Below, piece by piece: positions 16,109 through 24,573 of a stretch of DNA of 36,244 nt. The stretch spans positions 1 through 36,244 of the forward strand of contig JARKQJ010000237.1 of NCBI GenBank assembly GCA_029973955.1. Direction: 5' to 3'. The DNA comes from Paludibaculum sp. Its GTDB lineage: Bacteria; Acidobacteriota; Terriglobia; Bryobacterales; Bryobacteraceae. Under the pieces are notes generated by a model. The model ran no database searches, was not told the origin of the DNA, and was given only the letters and a program-made list of their open reading frames with translations. Every line of letters begins with the position of its first letter. Within the stretch, counting starts at the first letter, position 1. A program made the translations under genes and the position numbers.

Positions 16109-16900
16109 ATGACGCGAGCTACACCCATCACGAGCGCCCGAAACCCCCTCCTCAAGGAGATCCGGCGCGCTCTCTCCAAGGGCACGCTCACCGAGGATGG
16201 CCTCTGCGTCGCCGAAACTTTTCACCTGCTCGAAGAGGCCCTCGGCTCCGGCCTCGAAACCCCCACCGTCGTCGCGGCCGAATCCGTCTGCGAAAAGGTC
16301 GAACGCCAAATCGGCCACCTCCGAGGCACACGCCTCATCACCGTCACCGACGCCGTCTACCGCGAAATCTCCGCTACCGAAGCCGCCCAGGGCGTCCTCG
16401 CCCTCGTCCGCCCCGCCCGCTGGACCCTGGAGCAGATCTTGCGCGCCCGCGCCCTCGTCGTCGTCCTCGACGGCGTGCAGGATCCCGGCAACGCCGGCGC
16501 CATCACCCGCGCCGCCGAAGCCTTCGGCGCAACCGGCATGCTCTGGTTGAAAGGCACCGCCAGCCCCTGGAACGCCAAAACCCTCCGCGCCAGCGCCGGC
16601 TCCCTCTTCCGCCTTCCCCTCATCGACTCCCTCGAGGCCGCTGCCGTCCGCACCGCCCTCATTCAACACCGCCTCGCCGCCTACACCACCGTCCCCCGCG
16701 GCGGCCTCGCCCTCCACTCCGCCGACCTCACAAGCCCCTGCGCCCTCATCATCGGCAGCGAAGGCCGCGGCCTTTCCGTCGCCATGCGCGGCGCCGGCCA
16801 GGACCTCCACATCCCCACCGCCGGCGTCGAAAGCCTCAACGCCTCCATCGCCGCCGCCGTCGTCCTCTACGAGGCCTCGCGCCAAAGGGCCCTCAAATGA
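16109..16900 (+). CDS. TrmH/SpoU-family RNA 2'-O-methyltransferase
   Basis: This 263-residue SPOUT-class methyltransferase moves a methyl group from S-adenosylmethionine to a ribose 2'-OH of rRNA or tRNA. The N-terminal substrate-binding domain (1-105, with ARNPLLKEIRRALSKG) is followed by the knotted catalytic domain with all three motifs: VLDGVQDPGNAGAITRAAEA (motif 1, with N and R), ALIIGSEGRGLS (motif 2) and IPTAGVESLNASIAAAVVLYE (motif 3). It resembles RlmB/TrmH-like rRNA enzymes; the target nucleotide cannot be assigned. Its TGA overlaps the ATG of rarA as ATGA (16897-16900), so the two are translationally coupled. It diverges from the YdcF-type gene. Confidence 0.92.
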   Translation: MTRATPITSARNPLLKEIRRALSKGTLTEDGLCVAETFHLLEEALGSGLETPTVVAAESVCEKVERQIGHLRGTRLITVTDAVYREISATEAAQGVLALVRPARWTLEQILRARALVVVLDGVQDPGNAGAITRAAEAFGATGMLWLKGTASPWNAKTLRASAGSLFRLPLIDSLEAAAVRTALIQHRLAAYTTVPRGGLALHSADLTSPCALIIGSEGRGLSVAMRGAGQDLHIPTAGVESLNASIAAAVVLYEASRQRALK

Positions 16901-18207
16901 GCCTCTTCGATCCCACCCCCGGCCTCCACGATCCCCGCCCCGACGCCCAGCGCCCACTCGCCGAGCGCATGCGCCCCGAACGCCTCGAAGACTACGTCGG
17001 CCAGGAACACATCCTCGGCCCCGGCAAACCCCTCCGCGTCCAGATCGAGAAAGACCGTCTCACCTCCATCATCCTCTGGGGCCCCCCCGGCACCGGCAAA
17101 ACCACCCTCGCCACCCTCATCGCCCGCCACACCCGTTGCGCCTTCATCCCCTTCAGCGCCGTCCTCAGCGGCATCAAGGAGATCAAGGGCGTCATGGCCG
17201 AAGCCGAACGCATCCGCCGCCAGGGCCTCCGTACCGTCCTGTTCGTCGATGAAATCCACCGCTTCAACAAGGCCCAGCAGGACGCCTTCCTCCCTTATGT
17301 CGAACGCGGCGACATCATCCTCGTCGGCGCCACTACCGAAAACCCCTCCTTCGAGGTCATCTCCGCCCTCCTCTCCCGCTCCAAGGTCTACGCCCTCCGC
17401 CCCTTGAGCCCCGAAGAGACCGTCACCCTCCTTCAGCGTGCCCTGCCCGTCATCGGAGCCCAGGCCGAAGACTCCCTCCTCGAACAGATCGCCCTCTACG
17501 CCGGCGGCGATGCCCGCACCGCTTACAACATCCTCGAAATCGCCTCCGCCGCCAGCGAAGGCGGCACGCTCAGCAAGGACGCTGTCGAAGCCGCCGTTGA
17601 GCGCAAAATGCTCCTCTACGACAAGGGCGGGGAAGAGCACTTCAACCTCATCTCGGCGCTCCACAAGAGCGTCCGCTCCTCCGACGTCGATGCCGCCCTC
17701 TACTGGCTCGCCCGCATGACCGAGGCCGGCGAGGATCGCATGTACATCGCCCGCCGCCTGGTTCGCATGGCCGTCGAAGATGTCGGCCTGGCCGATCCCC
17801 GCGCCGTCGAGCAGGCCATCGCCTGCATGCAGACCGTCCACTTCCTCGGCGTCCCCGAAGGCGACCAGGCCCTCGCCCAGGCCGCCATCTACCTCGCCGC
17901 CGCCCCCAAGTCCGACGCCGCCTACAAAGCCCTCGGCGCCGCCCAGGAACTGGTCCGCACCCAACCGGCTGAGCCCGTCCCCATGCAGCTCCGCAACGCT
18001 CCCACCCGAGCCATGAAACAGTGGGGCTACGGCGACGGCTATCAGCACGCCCACCAGCAGCAGGACGCCCTCACCACCATGGAATGTCTGCCCGAAGCAC
18101 TCGCCGGCACGCGCTTCTACCACCCCACCGATCGAGGTATCGAAGCCCGCATCAAAGAGCGCATCGAAGCCATCCGCAAATGGCTCGCCGAAAATCGCAA
18201 GCCGTGA
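16897..18207 (+). CDS. rarA: Replication-associated recombination protein A (RarA/MgsA) AAA+ ATPase
   Basis: This 436-residue AAA+ ATPase of the clamp-loader clade acts at stalled replication forks. Motifs are LAERMRPERLEDYVGQEHILG (22-41), Walker A GPPGTGKT (62-69), Walker B with D118-E119 in VLFVDEIHRFNKAQQDAFLP, sensor 1 in LVGATTENPSFEV and the arginine-finger region ALLSRSKVY. The C-terminal tetramerisation part contains HFNLISALHKSVRSSDVDAALYWLARM and VRMAVEDVGLADP, which are diagnostic of RarA. The start overlaps the stop of the methyltransferase gene by 4 bases. The frame is open further upstream, but that part antiparallels no known domain and is a shadow of the methyltransferase gene. 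Hairpins follow the stop at 18204-18258. Confidence 0.97.
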   Translation: MSLFDPTPGLHDPRPDAQRPLAERMRPERLEDYVGQEHILGPGKPLRVQIEKDRLTSIILWGPPGTGKTTLATLIARHTRCAFIPFSAVLSGIKEIKGVMAEAERIRRQGLRTVLFVDEIHRFNKAQQDAFLPYVERGDIILVGATTENPSFEVISALLSRSKVYALRPLSPEETVTLLQRALPVIGAQAEDSLLEQIALYAGGDARTAYNILEIASAASEGGTLSKDAVEAAVERKMLLYDKGGEEHFNLISALHKSVRSSDVDAALYWLARMTEAGEDRMYIARRLVRMAVEDVGLADPRAVEQAIACMQTVHFLGVPEGDQALAQAAIYLAAAPKSDAAYKALGAAQELVRTQPAEPVPMQLRNAPTRAMKQWGYGDGYQHAHQQQDALTTMECLPEALAGTRFYHPTDRGIEARIKERIEAIRKWLAENRKP

Positions 18208-18258
18208 GTCTCTCACGCTTCAGCCTGCCCCGAGCCGCCCTCGGCGCCGGCGGCAGGC
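18204..18258 (+). terminator. Candidate terminator hairpins after rarA
   Basis: A small stem GTGAG/CTCAC (18204-18216) is followed by a nested structure: outer GCCTGCC (18223-18229) pairing with GGCAGGC (18252-18258), inner CCGAG (18230-18234) pairing with CTCGG (18240-18244). It lies in the convergent gap between rarA and the lyase gene. A pyrimidine-rich stretch follows but no clean T-tract. Confidence 0.45.
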
Positions 18259-18292
18259 CCGGCTCCCGGTCAATCTAAACTTCTTCTTCCAG

Positions 18293-18320
18293 CCCACCCC
18301 AAGCTCCCCACCCCAAGCTC
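18293..18320. repeat. Tandem 14-base duplication
   Basis: CCCACCCCAAGCTC occurs twice in direct succession (18293-18306 and 18307-18320) in the convergent gap between rarA and the lyase gene. It is probably a slippage duplication; no function is seen. Confidence 0.8.
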
Positions 18321-18337
18321 CTCAACCAGTGCCCAGA

Positions 18338-20902
18338 TCAGGGGATCGGCGCCCGGGTGAACTCCCGAACGCCCTGAAAATCCAGGAAGAAACTATCCCG
18401 GAACGTGAGAGCCTCAACAATGAACCGGCCATCCGCGTCGCGAGTGAAGGATTGGATGGAGGGATCCCGCCGGTAGGGCTCAATCAGGGTCATGAAAGTC
18501 GTCTGCACCGCGTTACGTCGCGCGATGACGCAGGCGGCGGTGTTAGGCAGCGTGGTACTGAGGCCGCGGCCCAGCACAACGGTGGTGCCGGCTTCTCCAA
18601 GCATCCACAGGCGCACCTTGCGCTGTGCCGGATCAAAGCTGGAGGCCAGAATCTCCTGTCCGTCGGACGAGTACTTCAAAAGAACATCGTCCAGGTAGAT
18701 GGCGCCGCTCTTCGGCGCAGACCCTCCCGCGTTGGTGAACTCGATCGTGAATGTCTTGATGGGGAGATCGAGCTTGCCGTCGGCATTTCCGAGGTAATGC
18801 GACCAACTCTCCGGGGCGGCAAACTCGAGCTGCTTCCAGCCGGTCCAGTTGATGACGGTGGCGGGGGTGACGAAGCGCTCGTCGGTGGCGTCGTTGAAGC
18901 GGAACGCGACCCGGTGGCCGCTCCCGTCGCCGTAGATCCAGAAAGAGACGGAGGCCGGTGCCTCGTCCGGCTTCTGCGCGGCGGGCGGGGTGGAGTAGAG
19001 TTCGTAGCCGGCTCCGTTGAAGGTGTAGCCCAGCTTGGCGGAGAAGGGCGGACTGACAAATTGTTCCTTGGAGACGGCGGCAGTGCCGGCGACATTGGCC
19101 GTGGAGTTGTAGACGGAGATGTTCACGGTGAAGTTGGCCCGTGCCTGATCGATGGAAAGTTGCCAGCCTGCGCCGGGCGTGGCGCTCTGGGCTTCGGTGA
19201 TGTTCTGGTAGCCGTTTTTCTTGGGGAATCCGGAGAAGGCATCGAGGCTGAGCTCCGGACCCGGGAGCGCCTCGCCGTCGTTATGGTAGGCCCAATCGAA
19301 GAGCTGCGGCTGGCCGTCGGTGGACTCGGCATCGAAGAGATCGAGGGCGTATTCGGAGGTGAGCAGCACGGTGCGGGCGAGGCGGGCCTGTTTGTAGGCG
19401 GGGCCGGCGTTGGCACTGGCGGCGCGGTAGGTTTCGTTGTCGAGGTCGGCCCAAACGAGCTGGCCGGTGGCTTCGGCCTGGGTGGTCTCATCGACGGTGA
19501 CGGTGTTGTGGGCGATGGTCATTTTGTCCCAGGTGTCGTGCGTGGGGGCGGCGTAGCTTTGAGTTCCTGGGTCGAGGGCCTGGGTGGCTCCGTTGGCGAA
19601 GGTGACGAAGTTGAGCTTGTCGTAATGGCCGTGGCCGCCGCCGTGGGGACCGAACTTCATGGCGAGGGTGTGATCGCCCTGGGGAGCGCGCAGCATCACA
19701 TAGCCGGAGTCGGGCAGGGCTTTGCTGGCGAGCGCTTCGATGGCAACGGCGGGGAGCTCTTCCGTTCCAAACAGGAGCGCGTTGATGCCCCGGGTGCGCT
19801 GACCGAGGACGGCGGCGTATTGGGGCTGGGCGTATTGAGCAAAGGCGTACTCATAGAGCGTGTCGTAGGCGTAGAGATTCACCTCTTTGCTGTCGTTGAA
19901 GGCCGGCAGGGAGCCGGAGGGCAGCACCATGTAGAGCGGAGCGTCGAACATTTTGCGGAGCGGCTCGGAGGAGAAGAGATCCCAGCCGGCGGGGGCGGCC
20001 ATGGTAGCGAGGCGGAGCAGCGGATCCAGGGCGTAGAAGTGGTAGCCCCAGGCGCCTTCGTACCAGAAGCCGTCGGGGGTGATCGAGTTGGCCATCTGGA
20101 AGCGGAAGCCGCTCTTGCCGTCGATGGCGGCGCGAATCAATTCATCGTCGGAGAGGGCGAAGCCGACGGCGCCGATGGCGGCGTTGTGCCAGCTCTGCCA
20201 GTTGCTCATGCCGGCGTCGTTCCGCTGGATGGTTTTGACGGCCTCGCGGAGGAGGTTCGTTTCGATGTCGGCGCGCTCCTCGGGAGTGAAGACATCGACG
20301 CCGCGCAGAAGGTCGTAGGCCCAGGCGACCGGCAGCAGCCAGACGGATTCGTCGAGGGTCTGCGAGTGCATGCGCGCGCCGCTGCGGGTGCTTTTGTTGT
20401 CTTTGTCGTGCAGGGCGTAGGAGAGGTACTTCCTGGCTTTTTCCTTGAGGATCCAGGCGGATTGTTCGGCATAGGAACGTTCGCCGGTCCAGCGGTAGGC
20501 GAGCGCGAGGTCCCGCGCCGCGTTGGCGAGATCGTCGATGCGGCGGTCGTAGGTGACCTGATCGTAGGGCCAACCGGAGTATTGCTTATTGTCGATGGGA
20601 CAGATCTTGGTGGTCGGGGGCGTGTACCGGAGATTGACGCCGTGCACGGGGCAGACGTCCCATAGAGTCCACTGGCCGCCTTCCGGCGGGAGTTCCAGGG
20701 TCTTGAGGCCGTACTTGGTCAGGTGGGATTGCGGCCAGGCCTTGGCGTTGTTCACGACGCCATCCAGGGCGGCCTTGGCCCAGCCCTGGCGAGCGGCGCG
20801 GTCCTGGGCCGCGGCCAACTGGTCCGCGGTGACGAAGAGGTGCGGACCGTCCTGGGCCAAGGCGGCCAGGGCGAGCGTCAGGAGGGCGAGAGTCCGCAGC
20901 AT
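18338..20902 (-). CDS. Secreted heparinase II/III-like polysaccharide lyase (alginate-lyase-like N-domain)
   Basis: This 854-residue protein has a signal peptide (MLRTLALLTLALAALAQ). Residues 20-330 form an alginate-lyase/Hep_II_III N-type (alpha/alpha) toroid, with SNWQSWHNAAIGAVGFAL and FWYEGAWGYHFYALDPL as conserved active-site segments. Residues 390-600 form the heparinase II/III beta domain with the hallmark HGGGHGHYDKLNF (about 420-432) and the following LDPGTQSYA. Such enzymes cut uronic-acid-containing chains by beta-elimination; alginate, heparin-like and other polyuronates are all possible. Residues 605-775 hold a jelly-roll carbohydrate-binding-like part (VSFWIYGDGSGHRVAFRF, WKQLEFAAPESW, AIYLDDVLL) inserted before the C-terminal beta strands. 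It diverges from a TAT sulfatase gene with 44 bases between, which would fit a sulfated polyuronate, though that is inference. Confidence 0.85.
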   Translation of the reverse strand: MLRTLALLTLALAALAQDGPHLFVTADQLAAAQDRAARQGWAKAALDGVVNNAKAWPQSHLTKYGLKTLELPPEGGQWTLWDVCPVHGVNLRYTPPTTKICPIDNKQYSGWPYDQVTYDRRIDDLANAARDLALAYRWTGERSYAEQSAWILKEKARKYLSYALHDKDNKSTRSGARMHSQTLDESVWLLPVAWAYDLLRGVDVFTPEERADIETNLLREAVKTIQRNDAGMSNWQSWHNAAIGAVGFALSDDELIRAAIDGKSGFRFQMANSITPDGFWYEGAWGYHFYALDPLLRLATMAAPAGWDLFSSEPLRKMFDAPLYMVLPSGSLPAFNDSKEVNLYAYDTLYEYAFAQYAQPQYAAVLGQRTRGINALLFGTEELPAVAIEALASKALPDSGYVMLRAPQGDHTLAMKFGPHGGGHGHYDKLNFVTFANGATQALDPGTQSYAAPTHDTWDKMTIAHNTVTVDETTQAEATGQLVWADLDNETYRAASANAGPAYKQARLARTVLLTSEYALDLFDAESTDGQPQLFDWAYHNDGEALPGPELSLDAFSGFPKKNGYQNITEAQSATPGAGWQLSIDQARANFTVNISVYNSTANVAGTAAVSKEQFVSPPFSAKLGYTFNGAGYELYSTPPAAQKPDEAPASVSFWIYGDGSGHRVAFRFNDATDERFVTPATVINWTGWKQLEFAAPESWSHYLGNADGKLDLPIKTFTIEFTNAGGSAPKSGAIYLDDVLLKYSSDGQEILASSFDPAQRKVRLWMLGEAGTTVVLGRGLSTTLPNTAACVIARRNAVQTTFMTLIEPYRRDPSIQSFTRDADGRFIVEALTFRDSFFLDFQGVREFTRAPIP

Positions 20903-20946
20903 AGTCTTGGTCTATCACGTTCCCGGACGGTTGTGCGTTCTAATGG

Positions 20947-22320
20947 ATGGTCATGACTCTCGCGCGCCGCAGTTTTCTGGCCTCCGCCGCCGCGCCTTGT
21001 TTGCAGAGGGGCCTGGCCGCTCCGGCCCGGCGGCCGAACATCCTCTTCCTGTTCCCAGATCAGTTGCGGCATGATTTTGTGGAACCCGCGGAGGGGATTC
21101 CGGTGAAAACGCCGAATCTTCGAAAGCTGGCGGAGAGGGGCGTGCGGTTCACGCAGGCGGTGACACCGGCGCCGCTGTGCGCTCCGGCGCGGGCGTGCCT
21201 GGCCTCAGGCATGGAGTACGGCCGCTGCGGCGTGGCCTCGAACAAGGACGTCTACCCGCTCCATCGGCCGACGTTTTACCAGCGGCTGCGCGCGGCGGGG
21301 TACCACGTAATGGGCTGCGGGAAGTTCGACCTGCACAAGCCGGAGCTGGACTGGGGGTTGGACGGGAAGCGCCTGATCCGGGAGTGGGGCTTTTCGGATG
21401 CGATCGACAATGAGGGCAAGCACGACGGCACTCGAGCCTACATCCGCAACGGCAAGCCGATGGGGCCTTTCCTCGCCTATCTTGATAGCCTCGGGCTGGC
21501 GCGGGCGCATGTGGAGGATTACGAGAAGCGCAAAGGCCATGGGGAGACATTTCCCACTCCGCTGCCGGATTCGGCGTATGGAGACAACTGGATTGCCCGG
21601 AATGGACTGGCACTGCTCGACGCCGCGCCAAAGAACAAGCCCTGGTTCCTCCAGGTGAACTTCAATGGGCCGCACGATCCGTGGGACATTACGGCCGCGA
21701 TGGAGCAGCGCTGGCGAGGCGTCGCCTTCCCGCAACCGGTGCGGAATACGCAGTTGACGGCCGAAAACCATGTGCGGGTGCGGGAGAACTACGCGGCGAT
21801 GATCGAGAACATCGATGCGCGGATTGGGGAGTTGGTGCGGAAGGTGAGGCAGAGGGGCGAGTTGGAGAACACGCTGATCGTGGTGTCGAGCGACCACGGG
21901 GAGATGCTGGGTGATCACGACCTGTGGGGCAAGACGCAGCCGTATCACGGGTCGACGGGCGTGCCACTCGTGGTGAGCGGACTGGGCCTGCGGCCCGCGG
22001 TGCAGCGGGCTCCGGCGACGGCGCTGGATTTGACCGCAACGTTCTTGGACTATGCCGGAGTGGGAGTGGTGGAGGGCGTCGCGGAAGGGATGGAAAGCCG
22101 GTCATTGCGGCCTCTGCTCAATGGGCAGGGCAAGGCCCGGGAGTTTGTGTTGTCGGGCCTGGGCGGGTGGCGGATGGCGCTTCGGGAGCGGTTCAAGTAT
22201 GTACGGCGGGCGGAGGGGGGCCCGCTGTTGTTTGATCTAGAGAGCGATCCGCAGGAGACGGAGAATCTGGCCGCGGAGAGGCCTGGGGTGGTTCGCGAGA
22301 TGGAACACCTGCTGGGGTAG
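20947..22320 (+). CDS. TAT-exported type I sulfatase
   Basis: This 457-residue sulfatase hydrolyses sulfate esters, probably of a polysaccharide, outside the cytoplasm. The leader LARRSFLASAAAPCLQRGLA is a twin-arginine type. The metal-binding NILFLFPDQLRHD segment is followed by the CxPxR signature CAPAR (C78-R82), whose cysteine needs conversion to formylglycine by an anaerobic- or FGE-type maturase that is not encoded here. The second metal site is in VVSSDHGEMLGDHDLWGK. The C-terminal part (LFDLESDPQETENLA) is typical of the family. Either ATG 20947 or 20953 may be the start: TCTAAT at 20939-20944 resembles a -10 box, which would make the shorter form (455 residues) leaderless. It is divergent from the lyase gene. 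Confidence 0.92.
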   Translation: MVMTLARRSFLASAAAPCLQRGLAAPARRPNILFLFPDQLRHDFVEPAEGIPVKTPNLRKLAERGVRFTQAVTPAPLCAPARACLASGMEYGRCGVASNKDVYPLHRPTFYQRLRAAGYHVMGCGKFDLHKPELDWGLDGKRLIREWGFSDAIDNEGKHDGTRAYIRNGKPMGPFLAYLDSLGLARAHVEDYEKRKGHGETFPTPLPDSAYGDNWIARNGLALLDAAPKNKPWFLQVNFNGPHDPWDITAAMEQRWRGVAFPQPVRNTQLTAENHVRVRENYAAMIENIDARIGELVRKVRQRGELENTLIVVSSDHGEMLGDHDLWGKTQPYHGSTGVPLVVSGLGLRPAVQRAPATALDLTATFLDYAGVGVVEGVAEGMESRSLRPLLNGQGKAREFVLSGLGGWRMALRERFKYVRRAEGGPLLFDLESDPQETENLAAERPGVVREMEHLLG

Positions 22321-22360
22321 ATTCTGCGGGCAGTGGGTCACGAGACCGGGGCAGGGCCGG

Positions 22361-22729
22361 CTAGACGGCCAGGCCGTGGACGCCCAGGGTGCGGAATTCG
22401 TACTGCTGGATGGAGACGGCGGTGTAGCCGCTTTCGGAGCGGACGACGCGCCCGCGCGCGACGAGTTTGAGCGAGCACCGGTTGTCGAGCTGGGCCGGCC
22501 AACTGATCGCCATCTCCAGCCGCTTGCCGGGGATGAGGGTCTTGTCGGTCTGGAAAAGGATTCCGCCGCTGCTCATATTGACTGTGAAACCGCTGCCGGC
22601 TTCATCGGCCAGCCGCTTGCTCAACATCTTGAAGCGGAGTTCCCTTTCCAGGGGGAAACGGTCCGACGTCCGGCGCTCTGCTCCACCTCTTGCCGAGGGC
22701 TGAATTGGCTCAATCCCGAAGTTCATCAT
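22361..22729 (-). CDS. PilZ-domain protein
   Basis: This 122-residue single-domain protein carries the PilZ c-di-GMP-binding signature: RxxxR as RTSDR (R20-R24) and the (D/N)xSxxG motif as NMSSGG (N51-G56), in the expected spacing and order. PilZ proteins bind cyclic di-GMP and alter motility, polysaccharide synthesis or other surface behaviour through partners. There is no signal peptide. The rest is a beta barrel (EMAISWPAQ, VARGRVVRSESGYTAVSIQQ). The neighbours give no direct hint of its partner. It is convergent with the sulfatase (40 bases between) and divergent from the RidA-like gene (122 bases). Confidence 0.9.
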   Translation of the reverse strand: MMNFGIEPIQPSARGGAERRTSDRFPLERELRFKMLSKRLADEAGSGFTVNMSSGGILFQTDKTLIPGKRLEMAISWPAQLDNRCSLKLVARGRVVRSESGYTAVSIQQYEFRTLGVHGLAV

Positions 22730-22787
22730 GGCTCAACTACCTACTTTGCATGGTCTCCCGGGAGAAGCGACGCAGCAATAGGCTGTG

Positions 22788-22809
22788 GGTCCACTTTTGG
22801 GGTCAAACC
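22788..22809 (+). repeat. Left member of an imperfect inverted pair flanking the RidA-like gene
   Basis: The sequence around GTCCACTTTTGGGG here resembles the reverse complement of 23346-23365 (TGTCCACTTTGGGACA). The two lie on either side of the RidA-like gene. The likeness is short and could be chance. Confidence 0.3.
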
Positions 22810-22851
22810 CGGGTACTACCCCCCATGTGACGAATTGGCTATCATCGGCCT

Positions 22852-23280
22852 ATGCGCAAACTCGTGATCACCCTGATGATGTTGTCCGCGAGCCTGATGG
22901 CAGCGGACAAGAAGCCTGTTTTTCCGGAAGGGGCATCGCCGGCGGGTCCGTATTCACCGGGGATGATTGCCGGAGATACGCTGTACTGCGCGGGGCAGGT
23001 GGGCCGGGACAAGGACGGCAAGTACCCGGCGGCGTTTGAAGATGAAGTGAAGCAGACGCTGGAGAACGTGGGGGCGATCCTGAAGAAGGCCGGCTATTCG
23101 TTTGAGGATGCGGTCTCGGTGCAGGTGCATTTGACGGATATCGAGATGTTCGCGCGGATGAATCAGGTCTATATGACTTACTTCCCGGAACCACGTCCGG
23201 CTCGGACTACCGTGGGTGGTGTGAAGTTGGTGGGACCCGCTCGCGTGGAGATTACCGTCACGGCCTATAAGAAGAAATAG
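22852..23280 (+). CDS. Secreted RidA/YjgF-family protein
   Basis: This 142-residue protein has a Rid fold preceded by a signal peptide (MRKLVITLMMLSASLMAADKK). Family features are ASPAGPYSPGMIAGDTLYCAGQVG, ALPLD-equivalent EDEVKQTLENVGAILKKAGYSFEDAVSVQVHLTDI, and RPARTTVGG containing the arginine that binds the substrate carboxylate in RidA. RidA hydrolyses reactive enamines/imines in the cytoplasm, so an exported version must act on something else or have another role. The end VEITVTAYKK keeps the glutamate after the active site but ends differently from RidA. The start has no ribosome site; TATCAT ends 6 bases before it. An inverted pair of TCCACTTT-containing motifs flanks the gene (see repeats). 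Confidence 0.88.
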   Translation: MRKLVITLMMLSASLMAADKKPVFPEGASPAGPYSPGMIAGDTLYCAGQVGRDKDGKYPAAFEDEVKQTLENVGAILKKAGYSFEDAVSVQVHLTDIEMFARMNQVYMTYFPEPRPARTTVGGVKLVGPARVEITVTAYKKK

Positions 23281-23345
23281 CCGACGCATCCTCCCTGTTC
23301 ACCTCCTCTCCAATCGCCCTAAGACCTTCCCCAGGGACCGCCACC

Positions 23346-23386
23346 TGTGTCCCAAAGTGGACACAGCGTGGCTGCCCCGCCGGGGC
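23346..23386. terminator. Two adjacent hairpins in the convergent gap after the RidA-like gene
   Basis: TGTGTCC (23346-23352) pairs with GGACACA (23359-23365) over a 6-base loop. GCCCC (about 23375-23378) pairs with GGGGC (23382-23386). The second contains CCCGCCGGGGC, which recurs at 33136-33146 in another convergent gap. It may be a terminator or a REP-like element. Confidence 0.5.
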
Positions 23387-23393
23387 GTCCCTC

Positions 23394-24533
23394 CTACCTC
23401 AACAGTTCCAGCACCTTCCCAACATCGTCCGGAGAAATATAGAAATGCGGCGAAAATCGCACCCAACCCTGCCGCGGCGCCGAAGTCACCCCATTCTCCT
23501 TCAACTTCGTCCAAGTCATCCGGGCATCCACCCCCGGCTTCCGCACACTCACAATCCCCGCCCCCGTCGCCGGAGTCCGCTCACACAGCAGCTCATAGCC
23601 CAACTCCCGAGCCCCCTCCGCCAACAGGTCCGCCAGATGCTGCACGTGCGCACTGATTCTGTCCACGCCCGCCTCCAGGATCAACTCCACGGACGCCCGC
23701 ATCCCGAAGCAGCCCACCGTGTTCAGCGTCCCGGGCTCATACCGCCCGGCATCCCGCCGCACCGCCATATCCCGCGACGAATAGTCCTGCCAGCCCGCTA
23801 CCGTCGTCCAGCCGAACTCCACCGGCTCGATCTCGTCCTGCCGGTCATGCTGGATGTAGACGATCCCGCACCCCTCCGGCCCCAGTAGCCACTTGTGCCC
23901 GTCCGCCGCCAGCGCGTGGATCTTCGCCTTCCGCACGTCCAGCGGGAACGCCCCCAACCCCTGGATCGCATCCACAAAAAAGAACACCCCGTGCCGGTGG
24001 CAGATCTCCCCGATCGCCTCCAGGTCCGTCCGGTAGCCCGAGAGGTACTGCACAAAGCTGATCGCCAGCAGCCGCGCTCCCTTCGCCGCCGCTTCGATCT
24101 TCTCCAGTGGATCAAAGCACGAAAGCCACTCTACCCGGACTCCATGCCACTCCTCTAACTTCTTCCAAATGTAAAAGTTGGCAGGAAACTCCTCGCGAAA
24201 CGCGACGATCTTGTCTCCGGCCCTCCACTTCAGCCCCAGCGCCACCGTGGCGATCCCTTCCGACGTGTTCTTCACGGTCGCGATCTCCGCCGGTGTGGCG
24301 TTGATCAACTGCGCCACCCCCGCCTTCAGTCCATCCACCGCCGCCATCCACTGCGGATAATGGTGCGATCCGTACTCCAGCGCATCCTGCGCCAGCCATT
24401 GAATCGCCTCCGCCGACCGCCGCGGCAGCGGCGCCACCGCCGCGTGATTCAAATAGATCAGCCGCTCCGTCACTGGAAATTCCGAGCGGTACTGCCGCCA
24501 GATTTCCTGCGTCCCGCAATCGTTGTAACCCAT
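23394..24533 (-). CDS. Class V (NifS/isopenicillin-epimerase-like) PLP aminotransferase
   Basis: This 379-residue cytoplasmic fold-type I PLP enzyme has the class V pattern. LIYLNHAAVAPLP near residue 26 holds the substrate-binding segment, TVKNTSEGIATVALG the phosphate-binding region, FFFVDAIQGLGAFPLDV the cofactor aspartate (D188), and ALAADGHKWLLGPEG the PLP lysine (K214). The C-terminal RFSPHFYISPDDVGKVLE is typical. There is no conserved cysteine loop like that of dedicated IscS/SufS desulfurases, so it could be a cysteine desulfurase-like, selenocysteine-lyase-like or isopenicillin-N-epimerase-like enzyme. No isc/suf genes adjoin. It diverges from the M48 protease gene with 40 bases between. 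Confidence 0.88.
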   Translation of the reverse strand: MGYNDCGTQEIWRQYRSEFPVTERLIYLNHAAVAPLPRRSAEAIQWLAQDALEYGSHHYPQWMAAVDGLKAGVAQLINATPAEIATVKNTSEGIATVALGLKWRAGDKIVAFREEFPANFYIWKKLEEWHGVRVEWLSCFDPLEKIEAAAKGARLLAISFVQYLSGYRTDLEAIGEICHRHGVFFFVDAIQGLGAFPLDVRKAKIHALAADGHKWLLGPEGCGIVYIQHDRQDEIEPVEFGWTTVAGWQDYSSRDMAVRRDAGRYEPGTLNTVGCFGMRASVELILEAGVDRISAHVQHLADLLAEGARELGYELLCERTPATGAGIVSVRKPGVDARMTWTKLKENGVTSAPRQGWVRFSPHFYISPDDVGKVLELLR

Positions 24534-24573
24534 CTCCTCTACTGTACGTTAGTCTGTATTGAGGGGACGAATG

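Noticed and set aside
16093..16896. Extension of the rarA frame upstream to 16093, giving a 704-residue protein
   Set aside because: The added part is an Arg/Pro-rich out-of-frame reading of the RNA methyltransferase gene; the ATGA overlap at 16897 gives a normal-length RarA.
18329..20665. Long plus-strand open frame (778 codons) opposite the lyase gene
   Set aside because: It is glycine- and valine-rich with no domain, lies wholly antisense to a clear heparinase II/III-like gene, and is expected from third-position GC bias.
18230..23386. Matching CTGCCCCG at both edges of the G-rich 18.3-23.3 kb block as inversion repeats
   Set aside because: The two eight-base matches are in direct rather than inverted orientation and too short in GC-rich DNA to mean much.
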